Part shown: in pieces, positions 21,780 to 33,610 of the stretch
How the letters are laid out: every line of letters begins with the position of its first letter
Position numbering within the stretch: the first letter of the stretch is position 1
Origin: Arion vulgaris
Lineage: Eukaryota; Mollusca; Gastropoda; Stylommatophora; Arionidae
Length of the DNA: 64,000 bases
Reading direction: 5' to 3'
NCBI GenBank assembly: GCA_020796225.1
Contig: CM036755.1
Location: 42,698,306 to 42,762,305 of the forward strand
Made by a program: the position numbers and the translations under genes
The notes under the pieces: generated by a model
What the model saw: only the letters and a program-made list of their open reading frames with translations
What the model was told of the DNA's origin: nothing
Database searches by the model: none

Positions 21780-23740
21780 CTGGTTACTAAACTTACATCA
21801 CTGCACTCGGGCAAAATCATAGGTGCTCAGTCTCCCCAACAGATATCGAAGAGTATGCATACTGATGGTTCCCATGGCTCGCTGATTAAACACACCTCTC
21901 ACTCTGCCTCTCAGACATCCAGTTCGACTTGTACAATGGGTAACTCCAAACTGCCTAAATCGCTTGATCAACTCAACATCAATTTTAGTGTCCTCATCCA
22001 ACAGACAGTCACGAAGAGACCGAAGAACATCCTCCTTATCCATCTTCAACTCCCCAACAATCGATGCTGTTGATGCAAGCCTGTCCACTCTCTCATTACC
22101 GTAAACACCCACATGCCCAGGACAGTATTTCCACGTAAGCCTCTGGAGGTTAGAACTTCTATAGACGACATCCACTCATACCGAAACCTGTCCTTCTGGA
22201 TCTTGTGAAGCATCAACTGAGAGTCAGATACAACAATGGCCCCAGTAAATGAATTCCCAGAGAGCCAATGGAGGACAGCAGTAACGACCTCAACCTCCAT
22301 CCTCATACTAGAAGTAGTTGTCCTGTATGCCCCACTTCGCTCTGCAACAACCCTACCATGTGCATTAGCCAAGAAACCCCAGCCAGACCTCTCACCCATT
22401 AGTATATACAACAACATAATGATTGTTTGCATTATCTTCTATCAGCTGCTTAACTGCGAGATCAGCCTTCATGTTGCCCCAGTCTCTACATTTTCTTCCA
22501 AGAGTAATGATAACGTTGAGATAGTTGGTCATGCTACCATCTGTTGGGATCCATTCTTCCCTTTTGGTAGGGTCGCAACCATAGTCACCTGCCAATTGTT
22601 CTCTCAGCATGAGCCATCCACGACATGCCACGCTTGATTCTCATGCCCTTAACATCATTAGTGTTCTTGTGCAGTGGATGTCTCTTATCCACAGTAACCT
22701 GCATATATGCCTTGGTTTGGGCAATTGCATAACGGGAGCGTACTTACAGAAAGCCAAGCATATATCTCATCTTCACAATGGGGGTATCTCTAGTGCAACC
22801 CAGGACTATACGCATACCTTCATTCTGAACCCGTCAGTCGTTTCACATTGTGATCTTGATATCATAAGAATGCAGAGTCCGTAATCTAGCATGGACATAA
22901 TCAGTCGATCGAACAAAAGGACAAGTAGTCTCTGCTCAATGTGTGCGGCTACCATAACTTTGAGAGCTGCAAGACCACGCTTGCAACGTTGTATCGTCTG
23001 TTCAATATGGTGTTTGAAAGATAGACTACGATCAAAGGTTATTCCAAGATAGCGCAACCTGTCTCTGCGCTCGATGGTATGTTCATCAAAGATTACACAG
23101 GGTAGGTCAGCCTTGACGATGTGATTATTCAACTAGCACCACAACATACATGCTTTTTCAGGATTGACCTGAGAGCGAGACTCTACACCAACCTGAGATG
23201 GTATGCAATGCTTTCTGAATGTCGTCAGCCTTCTCTTGTCTGTCTGACCCAGTCCTATATAGTAAGATATCATCTGCAAATGTCAATGTCCGACCCAACC
23301 CGGTTGACTGAATTTTAGCTACATTTGCTGTGTAAATATTAAACAACATGGGTGATAGAGGAGAACTTTTGGGTAATCCCAGGGATAATATACATGCAGG
23401 ATCCCATGTCCATGTTCCTAAACGTAGTGAAACGGTTCTCTCCATTAAAGAAGCAGCTATGCAGTTCACCAGTCAAGGATAAACTTCACATTTAATCAAA
23501 GAACGCACTATTAAACATCTGAAATGATAGCAAACACCAGGGACAGAGAGTTGTGGAGCTCCATGATCGCCTACGCCAGCCGGCACGGCACCTGATGATA
23601 TACATGTTAATAATAGCTGTCTATCCCAAGCGATGATGACAACAGCCTCAGACATGTGCTGCTGCACCTCTCTGGTGTGTGTAGAGGTGATTAGAGTCAA
23701 ATCCTCAAACACAATCCTCTACCACAGGTGGGACATACAT
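21780..23740 (-). mobile_element. I-type LINE: RT, RNase H and 3' end (decayed)
   Basis: Largest RNase-H-bearing LINE remnant, minus strand. From 23469 down: RT palm (LPKSSPLSPMLFNIYTANVA) and active site TFADDILLYRTG; thumb at 23132-22806 (DRLRYLGITFDRSLSFKHHI); RNase H at 22432-22050 (MRMEVEVVTAVLHWLS, VVSDSQLMLHKI) and 22175-21798 (YCPGHVGVYGNERVDRLAST). It ends with the family terminus (rc of ATTGGTTACTGGTTACTAAA). The frame is broken repeatedly, so it is inactive. The RNase H domain places it in the I group of LINEs. Confidence 0.9.
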
Positions 23741-23929
23741 GATCAAGCTTAGACATGTATGTGTTGTGTGTTCTATCTTTCGCGCAGCTCAATTTCTCTG
23801 CCCTCAACTGCGCAAATTCTCAGCTATACCTCTTGTGTTATTCCATCACCATATTTGATGATCTTGTGCAAGGGATTCACAACATGTGGTGTCTATATCA
23901 AATCATTTCAGTGACACTGTATGATTGTA

Positions 23930-24480
23930 TGTAAAGCTTTTTTTTCTTCTGTCCACCAACTGATCGTCTGCCCCCTTCAAGCTTGCCATGCATCAACTGT
24001 TTTGGAATTCGTTTATCAGGCAGCCAAGCAACGTGACCGGCCCATCTCACCTGGGCCTTCTGCAATAGGGTGTTGACTCTTGGGATCTTGGCTTTTATGA
24101 GGACTTTGGTATCTGGTATTCTGTCCTGCCAGTTTATTTTTAGTAGTCTGCGTAGACAACTTGTGCAAAAGTGGTTTAGTTTTCTTGCATGTAAGATATA
24201 CACTGTCCATGTCTTGCTGGCGTACATCAGCGTGGTTACCACTATGGCCCAGTAAACTTTCAGCTTTGTGGCTATGCTTATCCCCTTCTGCTCCCACACA
24301 GTAACACGTGGCCTTCCAAATACACCACTGGCTTTGGACATCCTATTGTTGGCCTCAGAGTCGATGTTTGCTGAATTAGATAGGATGCTGCCAAGATAGG
24401 AAAAATTGTTCGCTGGCAAGAGACGCTGGTGTTTAATATTGATAACTGAATCATGATGAATTGAATCAGGAATAACAGAT
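23930..24480 (-). mobile_element. LINE RT connection-domain fragment (RTE-like)
   Basis: Within a 270-codon minus frame: VINIKHQRLLPANNFSYLGS, then NRMSKASGVFGRPRVTVWEQ, TTLMYASKTWTVY, HFCTSCLRRLLKINWQDRIP and AQVRWAGHVAWLPDKRIPKQ. A standard post-palm LINE sequence; no RT core. Confidence 0.85.
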
Positions 24481-25060
24481 GGCGGACAAAACATGAACAA
24501 TCTAAGATATGCTGATGACACAATTCTCATGGCTACAAATGAACAAGATCTACACGACCTGATAGACATATTAGTGAGAGAAAGTGAAAAGAAAGGATTA
24601 AGCATGAATATAAAGAAAACAGAGGTTATGGTTGTCTCCAAGAAACAGGAAACACCAATATGTAATATCAACATAAATAACACAACACTGAAACAAGTCC
24701 ATCGATTCAAGTACCTGGAAACACTCCTGACATCAGATGGCAGGTGTAAAATAGAGATTAGAAGTAGAATAGCTCAAGGAAAATCAGGCCTGCACACAAA
24801 TAAACCTTATCAAAAGAATAAGAATCCAACAATCAAGGCTCTTCGGGCATATAATGCGAAGAGAAGGTTTAGAACATTTGGTAACAATAGGTAAAATTCA
24901 GGAAAGGAGAGATCGCGGAAGACAGAGGGAGAAGATGCGGGATGACCTGACATCATGGTTCGACATAAGATCAACGTCAGAACTGGTTACATGCACCAAG
25001 CAGAGAGAGTTATGGGGAGACATGATCGCCTTTGCCGGCAGGCATGGCACTTGATTGATT
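24481..25060 (+). mobile_element. LINE-B RT fragment (RTE-like)
   Basis: Plus frame 24493-24894 begins NNLRYADDTILMATNEQDLH (YADD active site), then SMNIKKTEVMVVSKKQ and VHRFKYLETLLTSDGRCKIE; an internal deletion then joins the 3' end (ERRDRGRQREKMRDDLTSW). It ends near 25055 at TGGCACTTGATTGATTGATT. A second copy starts at 54725. Confidence 0.88.
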
Positions 25061-25345
25061 GATTGAATATGTGTGATATGTTGTACTTATGGACAAGCAA
25101 CAAAAATAGAAATGTTTAACCTCAATAGTTTATACATTCCCTTCATTATTATACGTTTAAAAAATATTAAGAGATCAATATTTGTTGATATATTTGACTT
25201 ATGTTCTCCCAAATTTGTCCTTTATCTTTTCTACTAAGGTATGTTGTCTGTAGCTTTACTCCATCTAGTTAATTCACGACTTGCCTGCGGCACATGAGTT
25301 GTTAAGATTTAGTTTAGTTTATCTGTCAGATCTGTATCACATCGA
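25061..25345. other. Intron, nothing recognised
   Basis: Unassigned AT-rich sequence leading into the 42-bp array. Confidence 0.5.
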
Positions 25346-26066
25346 TTAGTTCAATTGTATTTAGTTAGTATCTGCCCAGTGTGCAATGAGTTCAATTGTG
25401 ATTTAGTTAGTATCTGCCCAGTGTGCAATGAGTTAGATTCTGATTTAGTTAGTATCTGCCCAGTGTGCAATGAGTTAGATTCTGATTTAGTTAGTATCTG
25501 CCCAGTGTGCAATGAGTTAGATTCTGATTTAGTTAGTATCTGCCCAGTGTGCAATGAGTTAGATTCTGATTTAGTTAGTATCTGCCCAGTGTGCAATGAG
25601 TTAGATTCTGATTTAGTTAGTATCTGCCCAGTGTGCAATGAGTTAAATTCTGATTTAGTTAGTGTCTGCCCAGTGTGCAATGAGTTAGATTCTGATTTAG
25701 TTAGTGTCTGCCAGTGTGCAATGGTTAAATTCTGATTTAGTTAGTATCGCCCAGTGTCAATGAGTTAGATTCTGATTTAGTTAGTGTCTGCCAGTGTGCA
25801 ATGAGTTAAATTCTGATTTAGTTAGTATCTGCCCAGTGTGCAATGAGTTAAATTCTGATTTAGTTATGTCTGCATTGCAATGAGTTAAATTCTGATTTAG
25901 TTAGTATCTGCCCAGTGTGCAATGAGTTAAATTCTGATTTAGTTAGTATCTGCCCAGTGTGCAATGAGTTAAATTCTGATTTAGTTAATGTCTACCCAGT
26001 GTGCAATGAGTTAGATTCTGATTTAGTTAGTGTCTGCCCAGTGTGCAATGAGTTAGATTCTAATAA
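25346..26066. repeat. 42-bp minisatellite next to last RBBP4 exon
   Basis: About 17 copies of AGTTAGATTCTGATTTAGTT plus AGTATCTGCCCAGTGTGCAATG, mostly 42 bp apart. Open frames on both strands (CPVCNELDSDLVSI and TGQILTKSESNSLH repeats) follow from the unit being a multiple of three. The array ends about 30 bp before the final exon acceptor. Confidence 0.96.
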
Positions 26067-26095
26067 TGAAAAAACTATGCATTCATATTTGACAG

Positions 26096-26164
26096 GCTGA
26101 GAATATATATAATGATGAAGAGCCTGAACAACCTGTGGGAGAACTGGAAGCAGCCACATCATAA
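26096..26164 (+). CDS. RBBP4: RBBP4 last exon (AENIYNDEEPEQPVGELEAA, stop)
   Basis: Follows acceptor ttgacag; encodes AENIYNDEEPEQPVGELEAA then TS and TAA. The acidic tail after the last WD blade is the most variable part of the family; this version has the EEP...ELEAATS style common in lophotrochozoans (from memory, not checked). Confidence 0.97.
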   Translation, partial: AENIYNDEEPEQPVGELEAATS

Positions 26165-27138
26165 CACAAGATCTTGATCAAACAGTTACCAGAGCAATGG
26201 AATATTATGTTAATACTATTTAATCATCAGTGGTCTGTAGAACTTATGGGTGTACTCAGATCTTATAAATTGAGGTATTTATGTTTCATAGTGTATTAAT
26301 TTTGATATTTTTCATTGTATGAAATATCACATCCTTTTCAGCTTCTTACATCCAAAGTCATTTTGATGGCTTGTATTGTTCTGACTTTAGTACCAAAGAT
26401 GGTAACACTGAGATACATACAAATGTTTTCAAGAAGATCATAATATCGACTGACAAAGTATGTCAGGAACCATTGAATTGTGTGGCATCTTGTAAGGCAA
26501 GCAATATACTTGGCACTTTGCTAGATCTCTGACTACTATCTGACAAAAGTTGTCAGTAACCATCACAGATCTGTGCATCTTGTAGGACAAGAAACATGCT
26601 CTCATCACTTTGTTCGTCTGACAAAGCTGTCAGTGACCATCACAGATTAATTCATCTTGAGGGCAGCTACAAACTCTCCTCTGTGCTCATCTTTGTAAGA
26701 TGTCCAAGGACTGATTTATGGTTTCAAATGGTATCCTTTCAGCTATCATGATCGTCATATAAGTGACATACTCTAGATGTCCATTCTACAGCAAAGTTTC
26801 TTGTTGGTTTGTTTCCATTACATTTTGTTTTTAACTAAAGAGGAGTGTAATTTTAGGCTAGAACCACAAGTATGGAGGACTAGAGCATTTATTTTTAGTC
26901 TGACCCCTATGCAGACCAGTTCAACTTTGAGTCACAGAGAGTAAAGCTTCTACTGACATAGCTCGGGGCTGTTGAGTACTGAAGCTGCCAAACCACATCA
27001 AAGCTGAGGCACAAATGGTGGCAAGTAGTAACAGATCACTTATTATTTTGTTCATTTCTATCCAATAATGTATCAATATGTATCTGGCAGCTTAAATTTA
27101 ATTCTCTCATTTTTGTTTCACATTTAATAAACATCTTA
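26165..27138 (+). promoter_or_regulatory. RBBP4: Presumed RBBP4 3' UTR
   Basis: Non-coding sequence after the stop. It contains three similar 6-bp-stem hairpins in degenerate ~80-90-bp repeats (26390-26690) and a canonical AATAAA at 27126-27131 that could be the polyadenylation signal. The true UTR length is unknown. Confidence 0.55.
26450..26633 (+). repeat. Three repeated hairpins in 3' UTR
   Basis: CTGACAAAGTATGTCAG (26450-26466), CTGACAAAAGTTGTCAG (26540-26556) and CTGACAAAGCTGTCAG (26618-26633): identical 6-bp stems CTGACA/TGTCAG with 4-5-nt loops, each followed by a ACCAT(CACAGA) segment. They belong to a degenerate repeat that also carries CATCTTGTA(A/G)G(G/A)CAAG. Confidence 0.75.
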
Positions 27139-27330
27139 AGCTTGATTTAAGTATAATGAGCTAAAACTGGATATCAGATGTCGTGATGCTTGATTTAAGT
27201 ATAATGAGCTAAAACTGGATATCAGATGTCGTGATGCTTGATTTAAGTATAATGAGCTAAAACTGGATATCAGATGTTGTGATGCTTGATTTAAGTATAA
27301 TGAGCTAAAACTGGATATCAGATGTCGGGA
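27139..27330. repeat. 48-bp tandem repeat, four copies
   Basis: GCTTGATTTAAGTATAATGA followed by GCTAAAACTGGATATCAGAT and GTCGTGAT, four nearly identical copies (starts 27140, 27188, 27236, 27284). Confidence 0.96.
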
Positions 27331-27783
27331 TGTAGGGGAACATTTAGAAAATCAGCTGAATCTACTATGACCGGTAAATGATGTTGATTTAACCAGTTCT
27401 CTCCCCTTTTTTATGAAATTGACTAAAATATGCTTTGATCATGATGAAAAACTGTGCAATTTTAGTTAAAGAATGAAAACTAGAAATTTGAATTTTGCTC
27501 TTATTGAACATGCCTTCCTTGTAATTCATCTGTTCTTGAATGTCATTTGAATATTTGTTTTAGTCCATTTAGAAACATGTGCCTTCAAACTTCATCTAAT
27601 ATCTCAAAAACCATTACATGAATCACCATGAATTGTTGCATATGTTCTTATATTTTTCATGTCATTGTGATTATATATAAAACAAATTATACATGTATAG
27701 TAATTTTCTCAACTCCCAAACGTTTGGTTATATCAATTTCGAAAATTTTTAACGATGAGATAGTGGTCAGGAACTAGGCATTT
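27331..27783. other. Nothing recognised
   Basis: AT-rich sequence between two tandem arrays with no supported feature. Confidence 0.5.
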
Positions 27784-28585
27784 TTTGGTATTATTTATGT
27801 ATTTTAAATACACTGAATATATGCTAATTAATACAAAACATATATATATATTATTTATGTATTTTAAATACACTGAATATATGCTAATTAATACAAAACA
27901 TATATATATATATTATTTATGTATTTTAAATACACTGAATATATGCTAATTAATACAAAACATATATATATATTATTTATGTATTTTAAATACACTGAAT
28001 ATATGCTAATTAATACAAAACATATATATATATTATTTATGTATTTTAAATACACTGAATATATGCTAATTAATACAAAACATATATATATATTATTTAT
28101 GTATTTTAAATACACTGAATATATGCTAATTAATACAAAACATATATATATATTATTTATGTATTTTAAATACACTGAATATATGCTAATTAATACAAAA
28201 CATATATATATATATTATTTATGTATTTTAAATACACTGAATATATGCTAATTAATACAAAACATATATATATATTATTTATGTATTTTAAATACACTGA
28301 ATATATGCTAATTAATACAAAACATATATATATATTATTTATGTATTTTAAATACACTGAATATATGCTAATTAATACAAAACATATATATATATTATTT
28401 ATGTATTTTAAATACACTGAATATATGCTAATTAATACAAAACATATATATATATTATTTATGTATTTTAAATACACTGAATATATGCTAATTAATGCAA
28501 AACATATATATATATTATTTATGTATTTTAAATACACTGAATATATGCTAATTAATGCAAAACTATATATATATTATTTATGTAA
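27784..28585. repeat. 60-bp AT-rich minisatellite, about 13 copies
   Basis: Highly uniform unit ATTATTTATGTATTTTAAAT, ACACTGAATATATGCTAATT, AATACAAAACATATATATAT; copies are nearly identical apart from (TA) length and an A/G change in the last copies. Homogeneity implies recent expansion or conversion. Both-strand open frames are a by-product of the 60-bp period. Confidence 0.97.
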
Positions 28586-28607
28586 GAATTTTTATAATAT
28601 TACGATT

Positions 28608-28850
28608 TAAAATTGCTGTATATCCTTTACACATGATGTAGCCATCAACCACACAGGAAACAAGTCGTTGATTTTCCAGGCACCACTTATATGTTCATTA
28701 GTTTTCTGAATGGTGAAGTCTATATTTGCCTTTTGTAAAATCCACGGAAACGAATTTGCTTCCAAACTTGCCCACCATGGGGTTTGAACTAGGTACGCTT
28801 CGGTTTATGATCGAGCTCACTACCACTTGAGCTACAGACGCCACATTACA
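28608..28850 (-). repeat. SINE-A copy
   Basis: Same order of blocks as the copies at 9.2, 13.3 and 17.3 kb (AACAAGTCGTTGATTTTCCA, CAAACTTGCCCACCATGGGG, TTGAGCTACAGACGC). Minus strand; internal deletion near 28700. Clear duplications not found. Confidence 0.82.
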
Positions 28851-29002
28851 GACTTGAATGTCATTGAAAAGAACCCGACGGATGAGACCGGCGTACCACC
28901 ATACAAGTCTCCTGACTACTATCTTGTGTATTGTCCAGACGACTTCAATTTTGGATATGTTTGGTAAAAATGAAGACACTAATAGACAGTATTAAAAGTT
29001 TT

Positions 29003-29285
29003 CACTATATATTTCATACTTATTTCCCTCATTCTGTGCAACTGTACACATTTCTTGCCATTGGTGATTCATTATATATTTCATACTTATTTCCCTCATT
29101 CTTTGCAACTGTACACATTTCTTGTCATTGGTGATTCATTATATATTTCATACTTATTTCCCTCATTCTTTGCAACTGTACACATTTCTTGTCATTGGTG
29201 ATTCATTATATATTTCATACTTATTTCCCTCATTCTGTGCAACTGTACACATTTCTTGCCATTGGTGATTCATTATATTTTTAGT
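29003..29285. repeat. 67-bp tandem repeat, four copies
   Basis: TATATATTTCATACTTATTT, CCCTCATTCTTTGCAACTGT, ACACATTTCTTGTCATTGGT, GATTCAT, four copies (starts 29006, 29073, 29140, 29207) with G/T and C/T variants. Confidence 0.96.
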
Positions 29286-30850
29286 AACAAGAAATTAAGT
29301 CATGGTATCACATTTTACACAATACTAATATTAAAACCACATAGCTTGATAGTCAATTCTATTTGCTTTCCAATCATTATAACATCAATTTTTGTCCAAC
29401 GCAAGGAATTTATAGTTGTTGTTATTGGAGTAGGCCATCATAAAAAAGCTAATGAAACTTAAAAACCTCTAGACTGATGCTGTCGAATGCAGTGGGCAGC
29501 CTGCTTTATAAATTTCTGGTGTCCCAAGTTACTCTGTCAACTTTAATGATAATCAGATTTTTATGGGGAAAATAAGCGTATCTGAAGAACAGATTATTAA
29601 ATTGTTTAGTTACAGCACTTCAGAGAATAATGTCTCACTTTTATAATCTTGTTTTTCTTTTGTAACCATTCTACTGTTTTTAACACTCGCTGCCACCCAT
29701 TTTACAATCAAGTCACTGCCACACTATTATTTTGACATGATCAGTTTTCAGGGTGATAATTTCAAAAAGTCATTAAAAATTAACTATTAAACTTAGGACT
29801 TTGAGACTGTGGGATAAAGTTCATATAAGAATGAACTTTACGCTTTGGACATTATTGTGTGACCTTGGATCATGTCACCTTGGTGACTATCTTGGATTTA
29901 ATCTTCTATTGCAAAAAAAGAAGGGTACATTCAACAATTTGTTTTAAGAAATAGATAATTGATTTCAAAGCTAGAGAAAGTTATCAGATATGTTAGATGA
30001 CATGCTATGAAGCATTATTTTATGCTTATCTGCTATGTAGCATGTATTTTTAGTGTTACTTGTGTATTACAAGTTGTCTGAATTGTTTGCACAAAATAGA
30101 AAAAAGGAAAAGGAGACAGAAAGATTATTTTAGTTATTGTTGCTATTCATAAACATTATAGTTATGTTTTGACATTTACAATGCTAGTGACTGTCTATAT
30201 GTACAGTATATTCTTCATAATCCACAAGCTATTGCTGTAACTGCCGTTGGCATCGCTCATCATAACTATCCACAGTATGATATGTTTCAACACACCGCAC
30301 AAAGCTACATTACAGTCTTTGTAAAATAATTATGTCTGGGTTCGTTTCCCTGCAGCATTAGAAACAACACATCTGGGCTTGTGTTTAGTATTGTCAAATC
30401 GATTCGCAAAGTGTCTGGTAGAGACGATCCAATGGTATGCTGACACTAGAGGCCGAGGCGCTGCGAGCAACAGTCACTGCCTCAACAAGAGAACAGAAGT
30501 TTTTGAAAAATATAATCTTGAAGAGTTAGAAATCTTCAGAACACATATTTCATATTTTTGAAATTCTTTATGACAAAACATGACAATTTCTGGGCTTTGG
30601 AGGACAGCAATAAATATTCAATGATTAATAGTGTTGCGCTGAAAATATATTTGTTCTTTGGTACAATGTATTTCTGTAAAGTCTCGCTTTCGTCTATGAG
30701 CATCATCAAAAATAAAAAATCAATCCTGCCTGACAGACTCTAACATAGATGATGCATTAAAAGCAGCCTGTTCCAGTTGCACACCAAAATTTCTTCAATT
30801 TGTAATATATAATTTGTAATAAAATAGCTAACACCAGTGAAGGAAACAAC
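29286..30850. other. Long stretch with no recognised gene
   Basis: Unassigned AT-rich sequence. Small frames (for example 30379-30561) have no recognisable domain. No SINE, LINE or TIR signature seen. Confidence 0.5.
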
Positions 30851-30859
30851 CTCGGAGAA

Positions 30860-31650
30860 CTCTTAAACGAATTTTTTTGGTAGGTAATCAGGCAATCATA
30901 TCAACAACAGAAGAACAGCTACAACAACACATTAACAGACTCCAGTTAGCATGTAATGAATACAACATGAGAATAAACATTGACAAAACAGAAGTAATGA
31001 TATTCACCAGAGAGGAAAGCACTACCAATATCTGCATCGACATTCGCCCACTAAAACAAATTAAAGACTTCACATATCTGGGGAGCAATTTTTCAACAAA
31101 CGGAAGAATAACTAATGAAATTCAACACAGATGCAACAAAGCAAATCAAATGATAGGACAAATGGCGCCAATTTTAAACAGGAAACATGTCACCATGAAC
31201 ACAAAAAGAGCAATGTTCAACACAATCTTTCTCCCCAGATTATGTTACCAGTGCCAAACCTGGTCACTGACAACAAATGATAGAAGAAAACTAGTCATGA
31301 CAGAGATGAAGTGTCTATGCAGAATGCTGGGTGTAACAAGAAGAGACCGGTTGAGAAATGAAGACATCAGGAAAAAGTGGGTACAACATCAGTACTAGAC
31401 TTAAATAAAGAAACAACAAATTAAATGGTTCGGCCACGTAGCAGATTACCAACAGACAGTGCACCTCAAAGAGCAATGCTGCTCTGATACAATGGGTACA
31501 AAGCAAAAGGCCGGCCATACAAAAGATGGTCCTCAGAGATAACAGAGGCGACGAAAGACACTATCTACGAAGAGCATACAAGGGCCCGTTTTAGAAATCT
31601 CTTTTTGACCTGACACTGTGAGGCAAACAGGATTCGAGAAAGAAAGAAAG
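30860..31650 (+). mobile_element. LINE-A (subgroup 3) RT 3' part
   Basis: The plus frame at 30877-31398 encodes QQHINRLQLACNEYNMRINI, DFTYLGSNFSTNGRITNEIQ, LPRLCYQCQTWSLTTNDRRK and MKCLCRMLGVTRRDRLRNED, then a stop; the following KQQIKWFG and C-terminal pieces are frameshifted, ending in an AAAGAAAGAAAG tail near 31655. The RT catalytic core is missing (5' truncated). Confidence 0.87.
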
Positions 31651-31727
31651 AAAGATATTTTACACTATGTTTAATGTAAGTGCAATATTTTTTTCATTAA
31701 ACAACAGGACTAAAAGGTAAGGGTTAA

Positions 31728-31861
31728 CTCTTAGTGGACCAGGGCAAAAGCCATGTTTTTACAAGCCATTTGTTTTTAGAATAGTAAACTCCCGTTAGTG
31801 TAACTTCTAGTAAAAAGGCATCCAAACCAGTCACATAGTGTGGCGTTTGATCTGCAAAGAG
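31728..31861. mobile_element. Candidate TTAA-flanked MITE (134 bp)
   Basis: Left end CTCTTAGTGGACCA and right end, reverse-complemented, CTCTTTGCAGATCA share 10 of 14 positions; both are next to TTAA (31724-31727 and 31862-31865). Weaker TIR than the element at 18437 but the same duplication. Confidence 0.5.
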
Positions 31862-31999
31862 TTAAGTTTTCATATGTTATTAATTTGTTTGTTTTAATAT
31901 CAGTATTAATATCAATTTATTACTATTATTATTGAAACTGCATCATTGCACCCAAGCCTCACCAGCAATCAGTCCGATGTGCTTCAGTATAAAAAAAAC

Positions 32000-33395
32000 G
32001 TTGGATGGCACTGCTTTAGACTTTTAATACTTTTAACGTTTTTTTTACTTCTCACATCTCCACTTCTTGTGTCAACTTTCTTGACATTACTATCACCATA
32101 TATCTATCCACTATCACTACATCAGTATATTACAAGCCTACTGATGCACATAGTTTTCTCCATTATACTTCTTCCCATCCCCAGGCTTGTCGTGACTCTT
32201 TGCCATTCTCACAGCACTTGCGCCTTCGTCGCCTTTGTAGCAAGGGCGATGATTTCTTGATAGAGCTCGCGAGATGCTTGATTTCTTCTGCAGGCGCTTA
32301 TACCAGGAGAAAGTGCTTGTATCTGCCATGCATCGAGTTCAGAAAATCACTTGCCAGCAGGCCCTTACCAGCCAGCATAGGACTACTAACTCTGACAGAG
32401 TAAAACTTATCTTAACTTTCCACCCCCATAGTTCACTGGTGAAAAATGTTTTATTCCATCATCTGTCTATCCTTAAGTCAGATCCTGAGACCTGTTCAGT
32501 CTTCCCAACTATCCTTTGGTGACTTACAGACGGGACAGAAGTCTTAAGGATATGTTGGTACACAGTTGCCTTAGTCCAATATCCAGACTCATTTTGGCAC
32601 TGTTCAGTGTGGTCGTCGGCATTGCAACACGTGTGCTTATGTGATACAGACGCGTACTGTATCTTTCCTTTAGCCACGTTTGTTATTGTGATGGTTTCAC
32701 ATGTGAGTCGTGTAATCTTATCTATGCCATTATCTGTAAGCGGTGTAACAAGGCTTATATTGGCGAGACAGGCAAGAGACTCAGTGACCGATTCGCCCAA
32801 CACTTGCACTACATACGCCAATGCTCTGTGACTCCTGTAGCCACCCATTTCAATGATACTGGTCATTTAGGAGCTCACGATGTCCAGGTCACAGCCATCC
32901 GATCATGTTCCTCGGATGATCACAGCCGATTTGCTCTGGAGAATAAGTTGATTTGGTTGTATGGTAATTTGCGACCACGTGGGCTCAACGCATTACATTC
33001 CTATGCTTCTTAGTACTTTCTCTTCTCATGCCTTGTAATCTATATGTGCATATGTTACATGTATTCAAATTCTATATTTACTTAATTTTTTATTGTTTCT
33101 CTTCTTTTCTATTTCTAGTTTTTATGTGTTTTTTGTGTTACATTTATTTCGTTATTCGTTTTTATTCCCAGATTTTCGTTAGAAACGTTTGAATGTCTTT
33201 GTATCTAGTCGTCCATATGTAATTGTTTTTTAAATTTGTCACTCCTGTTGTTCGCTTGCTTGATAATGGCCTTGTTAGTCGAAACGTTGCTGTATATTGT
33301 CATTGTTTTCGTAATTTGTAAAACTACAGTACTTTGTGATTACATGTTTCGCCAATCAAATAGTTTTACTGCAGTCCCATCTATTTTGTGATTAT
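32000..33395 (+). mobile_element. Penelope-like element: RT C-terminus and GIY-YIG endonuclease
   Basis: 5'-truncated plus-strand copy. Frames give the RT end (FSQHLRLRRLC, then, in another frame, MLDFFCRRLYQEKVLVSAMH and RVKLILTFHPH) and the endonuclease (CKRCNKAYIGETGKRLSDRF-like, ATHFNDTGHLGAHDVQVTAI, RSCSSDDHSRFALENKLIWL). The GIY-YIG nuclease with upstream Cys-rich finger is the hallmark of Penelope-like retroelements. Several frameshifts. The 3' end has TTGATAATGGCC ... GTCGAAACGTTGC at 33260-33290. Confidence 0.9.
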
Positions 33396-33439
33396 AGACT
33401 TTTAAGGGTTAAAGCAATATGTTACTTTGTACTATTTTG

Positions 33440-33610
33440 ATAACGGGTACTAGAGCTAAGGGAAGACCAAGAAAAAGATGGATAGACAATATCAAGACCA
33501 CACTACATAAACACAGATATAACACCACAAGGGCGACTCATTTGGTCCTAGAACGCAAATTAAAGCTCCCATCCATACGCTAAACGGCAAGAGTGGACAG
33601 CCAACTCCAT
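33440..33610 (+). mobile_element. LINE-A 3' end fragment
   Basis: Matches the 3' end at 51890-52060 (GGGAAGACCAAGAAAAAGAT, AATATCAAGACCACACT, CAAATTAAAGCTCCCATCC, GGCAAGAGTGGACAGCCAAC). Confidence 0.8.

Noticed and set aside
25346..26066. CRISPR array
   Set aside because: Direct repeats are contiguous with no unique spacers, and the context is a eukaryotic intron.
25351..26100. Repeated CPVCNELDSDLVSI frame resembling zinc knuckles, and the antisense TGQILTKSESNSLH frame
   Set aside because: Both strands are open only because the unit is 42 bp. The array is inside the last RBBP4 intron and has no start context or homology.
27888..28610. 20-residue MYFKYTEYMLINTKHIYILF repeat proteins on both strands
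   Set aside because: By-product of a 60-bp AT-rich tandem array without stops; no other coding signal.
32138..32866. Minus ORFs over the 32-33 kb Penelope copy
   Set aside because: Antisense shadows of the plus-strand RT and GIY-YIG frames, which carry the conserved motifs.
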